A stretch of 10,312 bases of DNA. Source: DAOTZU01 sp034433995 (GTDB taxonomy: Bacteria > Chloroflexota > Anaerolineae > UBA1429). Location: the NCBI GenBank assembly GCA_034433995.1, contig DAOTZU010000047.1, forward strand, positions 1 to 10,312, read 5' to 3'. Below, piece after piece: positions 1-6,735 of this stretch; the stretch's first letter is position 1, and the number at the start of each line of letters is the position of its first letter. Under the pieces are notes generated by a model, which searched no databases, had not been told where the DNA came from, and saw nothing but the letters and a program-made list of their open reading frames with translations. A program made the position numbers and the translations under genes.

Positions 1-354
1 GGAGAGGGAGAGGGAATCGAACACCGTCACCCGATCGCCAAAGGGCTGGGCAGCGCTCCAGGCGGTGCTGAAGGTGCCGCTGTGGCGCCCCGTGATGGTG
101 AGGCAAAGCACCCGGTGCCCCAGATCCACCAGCCGCTGAAAAACCTCTTGGAAACTCCCCAAGGGCGGCTGCGAGGTGGTGCAGGGCACCGGCCCTTTGG
201 CCAAGCGCCAAAACTCCTCGCGGGATAACGCCATATCCAGGTAGGAACGATCGCCACAGCTAACCACCAACGGGACGATGGTGATCCCCCATTCTTGCAC
301 CAGCTCCGGAGGCAGATCCGCCGAACTATCCACAACAATGCGAATCTCGCCCAA
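1..354 (-). CDS. DegV family fatty-acid-binding protein (partial, C-terminus outside window)
   Basis: DegV/FakB-family proteins bind a single fatty acid; in Firmicutes they present it to fatty acid kinase FakA for phosphorylation. The first 118 residues lie in this window and the frame is open through base 1. Visible family signatures are an N-terminal IRIVVDSSADLPPE segment (residues 4-17), a TSQPPLGSFQEVFQRL stretch that matches the usual TSQPSPGEF-type motif, and ITGRHSGTFSTA, the counterpart of the ISSKLSGTY-type lipid-pocket motif. The start is a TTG at 352-354, chosen because the conserved sequence begins at once after it and because AAGGAG sits 4 bases upstream. That Shine-Dalgarno overlaps the TAA stop of the preceding acyltransferase gene, so the two are probably translationally coupled. 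Full-length DegV proteins have about 280 residues, so more than half is missing. The family call is firm; the ligand and the role are inferred. Confidence 0.88.
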   Translation of the reverse strand, partial: MGEIRIVVDSSADLPPELVQEWGITIVPLVVSCGDRSYLDMALSREEFWRLAKGPVPCTTSQPPLGSFQEVFQRLVDLGHRVLCLTITGRHSGTFSTAWSAAQPFGDRVTVFDSLSLS

Positions 355-362
355 AGGTCTCC

Positions 363-1541
363 TTATTCCGCCGGCCGGGAAAGGGCGTTCGACGACGGGG
401 CAATGGCCAGGTCATACAGACGGTAGGTGCGATAGATCTTGCCCCCCACATTCTCGATGCCGCGCCGGACTTTAAAGTTATCCTCCAAAATCCACGATAA
501 CTCGGCCCATTTATAGCCCTTGCGCACCGCCACGCGAAAGCCTTCTTGATAAAAGAGGGATTCCACCCCTTTCAGCCGGTGCTCCTCCAACACCCCCATG
601 ATGAGCACCCTGAGGCCGGTGATCTTGCGCCTGTACCAGAGGAACTTGGCCCAGCCGGTGGGGAACAGTCTGCCGTTCAGATGGATGGCCACTTGGTTGA
701 AATCGGGCAGGGCGACGAACACGCCGATGGGCTTGTCATCAATAAAGGCCAGATAGGTCAGATCCTCATCCACCACCTGTTTCAAATTGGCGGCCAGATG
801 GCTGTATTCAGCGTCGGTCATGGGCAAGGCGCCCCAGTTCTTGTTCCAGGCCTCGCGGTGGATGGGTTTGATGAACTCCAGTTCGTCATCCAGGCGCGAG
901 ACGTCAATATGGCGCATCTTGACCCCGTACCGCTCCTGGGCAATGCGCGCCACCCGGGTGATCTGGGTTGGCAGGTTCTCCAGGTTGGGGCCAAAGGGCT
1001 CAAGGTCCAGCTTGTAGGCGTACAGGTCTTTGGCCTTGACAAAACCGTACCGCTCGATGAAGGTCTGATAATAGCGCGGATTGTAGGTCATCATAATCAC
1101 CGGGCTACCGTTGTAGCCATCCACCAAGAGGCCGCATTCGTCGTTGATGTTGAGGTTCATCGGCCCGCGCATCACCTGGCGGCCGCGGGCGGCCAGCCAA
1201 TCACGGGCGGCATCGAAAAGGGCCGCGGCGACGGCGTAATCTTCGATGACCTCGAACTCGCCGAAAAACCCCACCGGCTCGTGCCATACCTGGGGGTGCA
1301 CCTCGTCGGCGATGGCCGCGATGGTGCCCACTGTCTTCCCATCCCTCACCGCGCGGAAAAGCTGCACCTCCGCGTGCTCGTAAAAGGGGTTGTGATGCGG
1401 GTCGAAATGTTTGAACCGTTCACCGATGAGCGGAGGCACCCAAAACGGATCGTGGCGATAGACCTCGAATTGGAACATGATGAAATCTTGCAGTTCGCGG
1501 CGAGTCGTCACTGGCTCGATCTGCACTCCCCCTGTGGTCAT
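363..1541 (-). CDS. YghO / bacterial ceramide synthase-like GNAT-fold acyltransferase
   Basis: This 392-residue protein resembles the YghO/BcerS-like family, two-lobed GNAT-fold proteins that include E. coli YghO and the Caulobacter bacterial ceramide synthase, an acyl-CoA-dependent N-acyltransferase. Family hallmarks are an N-terminal block FQFEVYRHDPFWVPPLIGE followed by FDPHHNPFYEHAEVQLF (about 24-62), the central GPMNLNINDECGLLVDGY block (126-143), MMTYNPRYYQTFIERYGF (150-167), KAKDLYAY (169-176), and a C-terminal segment with ELSWILEDN and NVGGKIYRTYRLY. The length matches the family norm of roughly 390. The ATG at 1539-1541 is preferred because GGAAGGA lies just upstream; an in-frame GTG at 1578-1580 would add 13 residues but has no clear ribosome binding site. 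It heads a transcript with the DegV gene, starting from the promoter at 1617-1645. Family membership is fairly secure, but most members are uncharacterised. Sphingolipid synthesis is not implied, since no serine palmitoyltransferase is visible here. Confidence 0.8.
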   Translation of the reverse strand: MTTGGVQIEPVTTRRELQDFIMFQFEVYRHDPFWVPPLIGERFKHFDPHHNPFYEHAEVQLFRAVRDGKTVGTIAAIADEVHPQVWHEPVGFFGEFEVIEDYAVAAALFDAARDWLAARGRQVMRGPMNLNINDECGLLVDGYNGSPVIMMTYNPRYYQTFIERYGFVKAKDLYAYKLDLEPFGPNLENLPTQITRVARIAQERYGVKMRHIDVSRLDDELEFIKPIHREAWNKNWGALPMTDAEYSHLAANLKQVVDEDLTYLAFIDDKPIGVFVALPDFNQVAIHLNGRLFPTGWAKFLWYRRKITGLRVLIMGVLEEHRLKGVESLFYQEGFRVAVRKGYKWAELSWILEDNFKVRRGIENVGGKIYRTYRLYDLAIAPSSNALSRPAE

Positions 1542-1616
1542 GGTTCCTTCCCCCCTGTCCTTTGGCACTTGTGGAAACACCTTTGTGGCGGCCGAGATGC
1601 GTAGCGCACGCTTTGT

Positions 1617-1645
1617 GTTATAGCCCCGCCAAGCGGGCTTGTCAA
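1617..1645 (-). promoter_or_regulatory. Promoter of the acyltransferase-DegV unit, with a dyad in the spacer
   Basis: Read on the minus strand, TTGACA (1640-1645) is followed by exactly 17 bases and TATAAC (1617-1622), a near-consensus sigma-70 promoter. Transcription would start near 1610, giving a leader of about 70 bases before the ATG at 1541. The spacer itself is an inverted repeat, CCCGC-TTG-GCGGG (1625-1637 on the minus strand), flanked by AG and CT. A dyad between the two promoter boxes is a place where a repressor could act, but no regulator gene is visible nearby. Confidence 0.75.
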
Positions 1646-1652
1646 AAGGGCT

Positions 1653-1811
1653 GCGCGGAGGGTGCTGAAAAAAGGCGTGTAGACGCCTTGCCCGCCGTCG
1701 GATGGAATCCGACGGCTCTGCTTGCCAAGCCCGCAGCGCGGGCTTGCCATCCCCAGACGTCGGTTTCTAACCGACGGGCGCATTTCTCGACACCCTCCTT
1801 GCGCGGAGGGT
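1653..1811. repeat. Cluster of palindromic hairpins flanked by a 10-bp repeat
   Basis: Five perfect stem-loops follow each other: AAGGCGT/ACGCCTT (1672-1689, loop GTAG); GCCGTCGGAT/ATCCGACGGC (1694-1716, loop GGA); AAGCCCGC/GCGGGCTT (1727-1745, loop AGC); CGTCGGTT/AACCGACG (1758-1776, loop TCT); and ACCCTCC/GGAGGGT (1792-1811, loop TTGCGC). The string GCGCGGAGGG occurs at 1653-1662 and again at 1801-1810. The first copy, extended to GCGCGGAGGGTG, is also the near reverse complement of 1791-1804, so the whole block can fold as a multi-branched structure. This looks like an extragenic palindromic repeat element rather than a gene. The last hairpin is followed by TTTTAAAA and could act as a weak terminator. 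No transposase is present. Confidence 0.75.
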
Positions 1812-1929
1812 TTTAAAAGCCCTGTCCAAAGTTGTGGGCCACTCTGAGCCTCCGGTGAGGCATTAGCCGCCGATGGCTGGTGACCCCGCCCACCGTCGGC
1901 TCGAATCCGACCGCGAGCTGCAGAAATAC

Positions 1930-1957
1930 TTGACAGTGGCATCCGCCGGAGCATAAT
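1930..1957 (+). promoter_or_regulatory. Promoter of the beta-CASP nuclease gene
   Basis: TTGACA (1930-1935) and CATAAT (1952-1957) are separated by 16 bases, a good sigma-70 match. Transcription would begin around 1964, leaving a leader of only about 20 bases. That leader contains a strong Shine-Dalgarno, GGAGGTGA (1974-1981), placed 7 bases (counted from GGAGG) before the TTG start at 1986. Confidence 0.7.
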
Positions 1958-1985
1958 CAGCCCAGCATCTCAGGGAGGTGAGCAC

Positions 1986-3380
1986 TTGGAGATCCGTTTT
2001 CTGGGCGCCGTGCGCAACGTCACCGGCTCCATGCATCTTCTCACGGTGAACGGCAGCCGGATTTTGTTAGAGTGTGGCCTCTTTCAGGGCCGTCGGCAGG
2101 AGGCCTTTGAGCGCAACCGCGAGCTGCCTTTTAGAGCCGACCAGGTGGACGCCATGGTTCTTTCCCACGCCCACATTGACCACAGCGGCAACTTGCCCAA
2201 CCTGGTCAAGCGCGGCTTCCGGGGCAACATCTATTGCACCTTTGCCACCCGGGATCTCTGTAGCATCATGTTGCGCGACGCGGCCCACATCATGGAGGCC
2301 GATGTGGCTTATGTCAACAAACACCGCGCCCGCCAAGGCTTGTCCCCGGTGGAACCCATCTACACTCTGGCCGACGCGGTGCGCAGCCTGAAAAACTTTG
2401 TCAGTGTGGACTATGGGCGGCCGCTGCCTATCGCGCCGGGGGTCACCCTCACCTTCTACGACGCCGGACACATCCTGGGTTCGGCCTTCTGCGCCCTGGA
2501 TATCACCGAAGGCAACCAAAGCTACCGCCTGCTCTTCACCGGCGATGTGGGCCGCTTCAATCTCCCCATCCTGCGCGACCCGGAGGTAGTGCCGGGGGTG
2601 GATTATCTCATCACCGAAAGCACCTACGGCAACCGCGTGCACGGCACGCCCCAGGAAGCTGAAACGGAGCTGGCCCGGGTGGTCAACGAAACGTTCCAGC
2701 GCGGCGGCAAGGTGATCATCCCCGCCTTCTCGGTGGGGCGCACCCAAGAGATCGTCTATTCCTTGCATCGACTGCACAACGCCGGTTTGATCCCGCAGCT
2801 TCCCATCTTTGTGGATTCGCCCCTGGCCATCAATGCCACCGAGATCTTTCGCCTGCACCCGGAATGCTACGACGAGGAGACGGCCCAATTCCTCTTTCAA
2901 AATGGCGATCCCTTTGGCTTTGGCGCGCTGCGCTACATCCGCCAGGTGGAGGAAAGCAAGGCCCTCAACACCCAGGACGAGCCCATGATCATCATCAGCG
3001 CCTCCGGCATGTGCGAACACGGGCGCATCCTGCACCATCTGAAAAACAACATCGAGAACAGCCGCAACACCATCCTCTTGGTCAGCTTTCAGGCGGAACA
3101 CACTTTGGGCCGGCGCATCGCGGAGCGCCAGGAACAGGTGCCCATCTTTGGCGAGCTATACTCCCTGAAGGCCCACGTGGAAAGCATCGAGGGGTATAGC
3201 GCCCACGCCGATCGCGATGAGCTGCTGCGCTACATCCAGGAGCTTCAGCCGAGCCGGCTGCGGCAGGTCTGGATCGTTCACGGGGAGGAGGAGGCGTCTC
3301 TGGAGTTCGAACGCACGCTGCACCAGGCGGGCATCGGGCCGACCTTGGTGCCCACACCGGGGCAGACGGTCACGATCTAG
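1986..3380 (+). CDS. Beta-CASP metallo-beta-lactamase RNA nuclease (CPSF73/YSH1-like)
   Basis: A 464-residue zinc-dependent RNase of the stand-alone beta-CASP type (COG1236-like), expected to act in cytoplasmic RNA processing or decay. The metallo-beta-lactamase core shows HAHIDH (61-66), GH at 161-162 and FTGDVGR (184-190) as metal-binding motifs. The beta-CASP part carries the acidic motif A in TESTYGN (E211), the histidine of SAHAD (H407) as motif B and the histidine of VHGE (H432) as motif C. A His in motif C is typical of RNA-acting members, whereas DNA-acting SNM1/Artemis types have Val. IIPAFSVGRTQE (244-255) and ISASGMCEHGR (337-347) are further family blocks. There are no N-terminal KH domains, unlike the archaeal aCPSF1 form. 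The start is TTG, supported by the strong GGAGGTGA upstream. The 3' end overlaps the convergent DUF402 gene by 11 bases. The RNA substrate cannot be deduced. Confidence 0.93.
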   Translation: MEIRFLGAVRNVTGSMHLLTVNGSRILLECGLFQGRRQEAFERNRELPFRADQVDAMVLSHAHIDHSGNLPNLVKRGFRGNIYCTFATRDLCSIMLRDAAHIMEADVAYVNKHRARQGLSPVEPIYTLADAVRSLKNFVSVDYGRPLPIAPGVTLTFYDAGHILGSAFCALDITEGNQSYRLLFTGDVGRFNLPILRDPEVVPGVDYLITESTYGNRVHGTPQEAETELARVVNETFQRGGKVIIPAFSVGRTQEIVYSLHRLHNAGLIPQLPIFVDSPLAINATEIFRLHPECYDEETAQFLFQNGDPFGFGALRYIRQVEESKALNTQDEPMIIISASGMCEHGRILHHLKNNIENSRNTILLVSFQAEHTLGRRIAERQEQVPIFGELYSLKAHVESIEGYSAHADRDELLRYIQELQPSRLRQVWIVHGEEEASLEFERTLHQAGIGPTLVPTPGQTVTI

Positions 3381-3861
3381 CCCCGCTCTCGGCGAGGGGG
3401 CAGAAAGGCCCTTGTCCCTCCTTGGCCCAGCGGCACAGGGTCTCTAACCCGGCCTCGGCGGCGAGGCGCTCCGCCGCGGGCAAGGCCAAGGCGCGGAACT
3501 CGTCTTCATCCAGGATGATCTGTGTCCCATCGGGCAACACCAGCAGGTCCAACGCTAGGTCGCGCCAGCGGATGAAGCCATCGCCCAGCTCAGGGGGCGC
3601 GGTGATGTTGGCATACCAACCCTTCAGCGCGCCAAGATGGTCATAGATGACAAATACGTTGAACCACCGATGCTGATAGTAATACTCGATAAAGATATCC
3701 CCAGCCTCCAAGGCAAATGGCCCCAGATCAAAGGGCTGAGAAGTCCAGAGACAGCGGACGATGCAAACCTCCTCATCGCCGAACACCCGCTGGCCGGGAT
3801 AGGTGAGCTTGGGCTGCCCCTGGGAATCCAACTTGGTGATGCGCACCTCGTTCGCGTTCAT
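3370..3861 (-). CDS. DUF402 family protein, last gene of the thiamine operon
   Basis: This 163-residue protein matches the DUF402 (FomD/Ntdp-like barrel) family. Characterised relatives hydrolyse nucleoside di- and triphosphates (Staphylococcus Ntdp) or a CMP-phosphonate bond (FomD), using a metal held by conserved acidic residues. The signature is KGWYANITAPP (80-90), then an RDLALDLLVLPDG block (100-112) and ILDEDEF (116-122), supplying Asp101, Asp105, Asp118, Asp120 and Glu121 as likely metal ligands. The ATG at 3859-3861 overlaps the TGA of the upstream ATPase gene as ATGA and has GGAAGG directly before it, so translation is probably coupled. The gene ends inside the 3' end of the convergent nuclease gene. 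Family membership is strong. A function linked to thiamine phosphates is only inferred from its position; it could equally be a housekeeping nucleotidase carried along at the operon end. Confidence 0.85.
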   Translation of the reverse strand: MNANEVRITKLDSQGQPKLTYPGQRVFGDEEVCIVRCLWTSQPFDLGPFALEAGDIFIEYYYQHRWFNVFVIYDHLGALKGWYANITAPPELGDGFIRWRDLALDLLVLPDGTQIILDEDEFRALALPAAERLAAEAGLETLCRWAKEGQGPFCPLAESGARS

Positions 3862-4637
3862 CCTTCCACCCCAAGGCAGCGCAAGATCTCTTCCCGATAG
3901 GCGGCGAAGCGGGGTTCGGCGAGGAGATGTTCCTCCCGCGGGCGTGGCAGGGCGATCTCGAATTCACAGAGGATGCGGCCGGGCCGCGGGGAAAAGACGT
4001 ACACCCGATCAGCCAGATAGATCGCCTCGTCCACGTCGTGGGTAACAAAGATCATCGTCTGGCGAAAGCGCGCCCAAACATCCAGGAGCCAACGGCGCAT
4101 GATGCGCCGGGTCAAAGCATCCAACGCGCCGAAAGGCTCATCCAGCAGGATGAGGTCTTGCTTACAGAGAAATGTGCGCATCAGCGCGGCCCGCTGGCGC
4201 ATCCCGCCGGAGAGGGTGGCGGGGTAATGGTCCTCAAACCCCGCCAAGCCGAAAAGGGGCAGGAGCTCCCGCGCCTCGCGCCGGGCCTCCTCCAGGTCGC
4301 GGTGCAGGATCTCGGGCCCCAAGAGGATGTTATCCAAGAGCTTGCGCCAGGGGAGGAGCAGATCCCGTTGGGGCATATAGCCCACCCGGCCGATGCGGGC
4401 GCCGGCCGGCTCCGCCCGGCCGTGGAGCCGCACCTCCCCTGTGTCGGCCTCCAGCAGGCCACAGATGATGTTGAGCAGCGTGCTCTTGCCACAGCCGCTC
4501 GGCCCGATGAGGGTGATAAACTCCTGGGGCTCGGCCCGCAACGAGATATCTTGTAGCGCCTCGGTGCGGCGGCCGTCCACCAGGAAGGCCTTGCTCACCC
4601 GGCACAATTCGAGGAGCGGAGCGGCGGTGGAAGACAT
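3858..4637 (-). CDS. thiZ: ABC transporter ATP-binding protein, ThiZ-like (thiamine/pyrimidine precursor uptake)
   Basis: ATPase subunit (259 residues) of an importer in the NitT/TauT-like group (relatives SsuB, TauB, ThiZ). It powers uptake through the permease encoded upstream. All ABC motifs are intact: Walker A GPSGCGKST (45-53), Q-loop glutamine in GYMPQRD (Q90), signature LSGGMRQR (142-149), Walker B LILLDEP (162-168), D-loop GALD (170-173) and switch histidine in VTHD (H200). The MPQRDLLLPWRKLLDN segment is typical of ThiZ/SsuB-type ATPases. The ATG at 4635-4637 is preferred, with GAGG 9 bases upstream. A GTG at 4650-4652 overlapping the previous stop would add five residues but lacks a ribosome binding site. 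The gene lies 11 bases after the substrate-binding protein gene and overlaps the DUF402 gene by 4 bases. Substrate assignment comes from the riboswitch and operon partners, not from the ATPase itself. Confidence 0.9.
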   Translation of the reverse strand: MSSTAAPLLELCRVSKAFLVDGRRTEALQDISLRAEPQEFITLIGPSGCGKSTLLNIICGLLEADTGEVRLHGRAEPAGARIGRVGYMPQRDLLLPWRKLLDNILLGPEILHRDLEEARREARELLPLFGLAGFEDHYPATLSGGMRQRAALMRTFLCKQDLILLDEPFGALDALTRRIMRRWLLDVWARFRQTMIFVTHDVDEAIYLADRVYVFSPRPGRILCEFEIALPRPREEHLLAEPRFAAYREEILRCLGVEG

Positions 4638-4648
4638 GCTTCTTTGCC

Positions 4649-5632
4649 TCACTTGGGCAGATACTCGTTGGTAAAGGCCTTGGCCGGATCAATCTTTTTG
4701 GCCAACAACCCCCGCTCCCACAGCCAGTTGGCGAATTCGGCCCAGACCTCGGCCTTTTGCACGCCCCAACGGGGCGCGTCATCCTGGTAGCGCGGGCTGA
4801 GCCAGGCCTGGCTGGCCTTGACCAGGGCGGGATCGCTCTCCGGAGAGTGCTTCAGTAAAATCTCTGCCGCCTCCTCGGGATGTTGCGCGGCATAGGTATA
4901 GCCCCGAGCCGTGGCGGCCAGGAACCGGCGGGTCAAGTCGCCTTTGGTCTTGAGCGTCTTTTCGCCGGCGATGATCAGCGGGGTGTAATAATCGGGCACG
5001 CAACTGCCATACAGCGGCACCACGGCCAATTCCACCCCTTTGAGCTGGGCCTGGACACCATCCCACCCCATAAAGATCCACGCCAGGTCCACCCGGCCGG
5101 CCAGCAGAGCGGGGAAGGCGTCAAAGCCCACATCCACAAACTCGACCTTGTTCACGTCGGCCCCGGCGCAACGCATCAGCCCCTCCAAGACCGGCCGCTC
5201 GATGGGCAAGCCGTAGGAGGCGTATTTCTTGTTCTCGAAATCGGCGGCGCTCCGAATGCCGGAGGATTTCAGCGCGGCAAAGGCCGAGGTGTTGTGCTGG
5301 ATGATGGCGGCGATGGAGACCACCGGGATATCGTTGGCCCGGGCGATGGTCACCTCCTCCTGAAAGCTGACGCCGAACTCGGTGTTGCCCGCCGCCACCT
5401 GTTTCAGCGCCGCGGCCGGGTCCGAGGGGATCTGGATCTCCAGATCGATCCCCTGCTCCTTGTACCAGCCCTTCTCCAAAGCCACGTAAAAGCCGGTATG
5501 GTTGGTGTTGGGCACCCAATCCAAGGAGAGAATGGCCTTGGTCAAGCCACCGCCGGTCTTGCGGCAACCTGCTAGGACCAGCACTCCCACCAAGCCGATG
5601 AGCCACAGCAAACGCACCGTTCTGTTTTTCAT
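4649..5632 (-). CDS. thiY: ABC transporter substrate-binding lipoprotein, ThiY/THI5-like
   Basis: Extracytoplasmic solute-binding protein (327 residues) of the NMT1/THI5-like group. Members such as ThiY bind thiamine precursors (formylaminopyrimidine or HMP) for import. The N-terminus is a lipoprotein signal: basic MKNRTVR, a hydrophobic stretch (8-21), and lipobox LAGC with the acylated Cys23. The mature part opens with LSLDWVPNTNHTGFYVA (36-51), closely resembling the DWxPNTNHTG signature of ThiY/THI5 proteins; EKGWYKEQGIDLEI (53-66) is also family-typical. The ATG at 5630-5632 has GGAGGTG 4 bases upstream. An upstream extension of 34 residues would put the signal peptide out of place and is rejected. 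The gene lies 18 bases after the permease gene. Whether it prefers intact thiamine, HMP or a degradation product cannot be read from the sequence; the co-encoded ThiN and YkoF-like protein argue for thiamine or its phosphates. Confidence 0.9.
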   Translation of the reverse strand: MKNRTVRLLWLIGLVGVLVLAGCRKTGGGLTKAILSLDWVPNTNHTGFYVALEKGWYKEQGIDLEIQIPSDPAAALKQVAAGNTEFGVSFQEEVTIARANDIPVVSIAAIIQHNTSAFAALKSSGIRSAADFENKKYASYGLPIERPVLEGLMRCAGADVNKVEFVDVGFDAFPALLAGRVDLAWIFMGWDGVQAQLKGVELAVVPLYGSCVPDYYTPLIIAGEKTLKTKGDLTRRFLAATARGYTYAAQHPEEAAEILLKHSPESDPALVKASQAWLSPRYQDDAPRWGVQKAEVWAEFANWLWERGLLAKKIDPAKAFTNEYLPK

Positions 5633-5651
5633 GTGACACCTCCACAACCCA

Positions 5652-6461
5652 TCACAATTCCTCCCACCGCTCCTCCCGGGCGGCGGTGTAATACCAACGC
5701 AGCGAGAGGCGCTCGATGCCCACCACGAGGCCAAAGAGGGCGATGCTCAGCAGGGCGGTGATGGCGATGCTGGCAAAGACCCAATCGGTGCGGAACGAGT
5801 TGGTCGCCCGCAGCATGAACACGCCCAAACCTCGGCTGGCCCCCACCCATTCGCCCAAGATGGCCCCCACCACGCTGTAGGTGATGGCGATCTTGATGCC
5901 AGAGAACACCGCCGGCATGGCGCCGGGGAGGCGCACCTTGAGAAAGATGTCCCGCTGGCTCGCGCCCATGGTGCGCAGCAGCGCCACCAGCTCCGGATCG
6001 GCGCCGCGCAGGCCATCGGCTGTGCTCACCACGATGGGGAAGAAACAGATCAAACCCACCACGATGATCTTGGGCCAGATGCCATAGCCGAACCAGATCA
6101 CCAGAAGCGGCGCGATGGCGATGGTGGGCACCGTCTGCGAGACGACCAGCAAGGGATAGAGGGCATCCCGCGCCAAGGGCCAGAACTCGATCAGCAACCC
6201 CAAAGAGATCCCCACAGCCAAAGCGGCCAGGAAGCCCCAAAAGGTCTCTTGGGCCGTCTGCCAGATGTGGGGCCCCAATAGATGGCGCGCGGCCAGGGCG
6301 GCGCGGGCGATGGCCACGGGAGAGGGCAACAACCAGGCCTCGATCTGCCATACATGGGTGGCCAGCTCCCACAAGACCAGCAAGGCCAGAATCAACGTGG
6401 CCGGCGGCAGATAGCGGGCCAGGCCGTTGCGCCAGCGGCGGTGGCGCGAGGAGCTAGGCAT
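5652..6461 (-). CDS. thiX: ABC transporter permease, ThiX-like
   Basis: Inner-membrane permease (269 residues) of the BPD_transp_1 fold (SsuC/TauC/ThiX group), partner of the ATPase and lipoprotein downstream. Several hydrophobic segments are visible, at about residues 18-35, 75-95, 105-125, 130-147, 190-205 and 230-248. The cytoplasmic coupling (EAA) loop is recognisable as LVALLRTMGAS followed by IFLKVRLPGAMP (158-183), the surface that meets the ATPase. The start is the ATG at 6459-6461, with GGAGG 9 bases upstream. Longer frames running upstream would be arginine- and proline-rich and would lie within the preceding gene, so they are rejected. The start overlaps the 3' end of the YkoF-like gene by 8 bases, which suggests coupled translation. 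One permease gene with one ATPase gene implies a homodimeric channel. Confidence 0.9.
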   Translation of the reverse strand: MPSSSRHRRWRNGLARYLPPATLILALLVLWELATHVWQIEAWLLPSPVAIARAALAARHLLGPHIWQTAQETFWGFLAALAVGISLGLLIEFWPLARDALYPLLVVSQTVPTIAIAPLLVIWFGYGIWPKIIVVGLICFFPIVVSTADGLRGADPELVALLRTMGASQRDIFLKVRLPGAMPAVFSGIKIAITYSVVGAILGEWVGASRGLGVFMLRATNSFRTDWVFASIAITALLSIALFGLVVGIERLSLRWYYTAAREERWEEL

Positions 6462-6735
6462 GGGCCTCATCCTCCTGCTCCATCCGCCGCGGCACCGGGC
6501 AGGCGTTGCTGAGGGTGGCCACCAACACCGCCGGGCCGTGCTCCGCGGCGGCCAGAAAGGCCTCACGCAGGGCGGCAAAGAGGGTGGCGTCATCGCCCCA
6601 GGTGAGGGTGCTCATGCTCCCCACCTCATAGGGCAACCCCCGCCGCTCCAAGGCCGACCAGACGGCGCGGATGGCCGGCAAAAGATCCTCCTGCCCCAAG
6701 GGATACAGGCTGAGCTGAGCGCTGATCTCGGTCAT
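6454..6735 (-). CDS. YkoF/MTH1187-type thiamine-binding protein
   Basis: A 93-residue single-domain protein of the Thiamine_BP (YkoF/MTH1187) type. Bacillus YkoF has two such ferredoxin-like domains and binds thiamine; MTH1187-like single-domain versions oligomerise. Family features are ISAQLSLYPLGQED (4-17), YEVGSMSTLTWGD (36-48), an amphipathic helix (51-66) and the closing strand VLVATLSNACPV (70-81). No signal peptide is present, so it should be cytosolic, perhaps holding or delivering thiamine or its hydroxymethylpyrimidine part near the transporter. The ATG at 6733-6735 overlaps the TGA of the methyltransferase gene, with GGAGG 8 bases upstream. The acidic tail EQEDEAHA is encoded by the part that overlaps the permease start. 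In Bacillus, ykoF sits with ykoEDC; here it is paired with ThiXYZ instead. Confidence 0.82.
   Translation of the reverse strand: MTEISAQLSLYPLGQEDLLPAIRAVWSALERRGLPYEVGSMSTLTWGDDATLFAALREAFLAAAEHGPAVLVATLSNACPVPRRMEQEDEAHA

Larger units (their letters stand above)
1542..1985. other. Intergenic region between divergent genes: promoters and hairpin cluster
   Basis: No convincing gene was found in these 444 bases. They hold the minus-strand promoter at 1617-1645, a cluster of short perfect hairpins at 1653-1811, and the plus-strand promoter and ribosome binding site at 1930-1981. Between 1812 and 1929 there is only a weak dyad, GTCGG (1895-1899) facing CCGAC (1907-1911). Open frames crossing this region have repeat-derived, low-complexity translations and no ribosome binding sites. 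Confidence 0.8.

Noticed and set aside
27..338. 103-codon minus-strand frame at the left edge
   Set aside because: Tryptophan- and arginine-rich out-of-frame translation; the neighbouring frame starting at the TTG at 354 reads as a clear DegV protein.
546..1604. Long plus-strand open frame (352 codons) opposite the acyltransferase gene
   Set aside because: It is the antisense shadow of a gene with clear family motifs; the translation shows no recognisable domain and no ribosome binding site was found.
1653..1811. CRISPR array or insertion sequence
   Set aside because: The hairpins differ from each other and are not separated by regular spacers; there is no transposase and no target duplication.
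2067..3101. Long minus-strand open frame opposite the beta-CASP nuclease
   Set aside because: Antisense shadow caused by high GC codon use; the plus-strand frame has all catalytic motifs.
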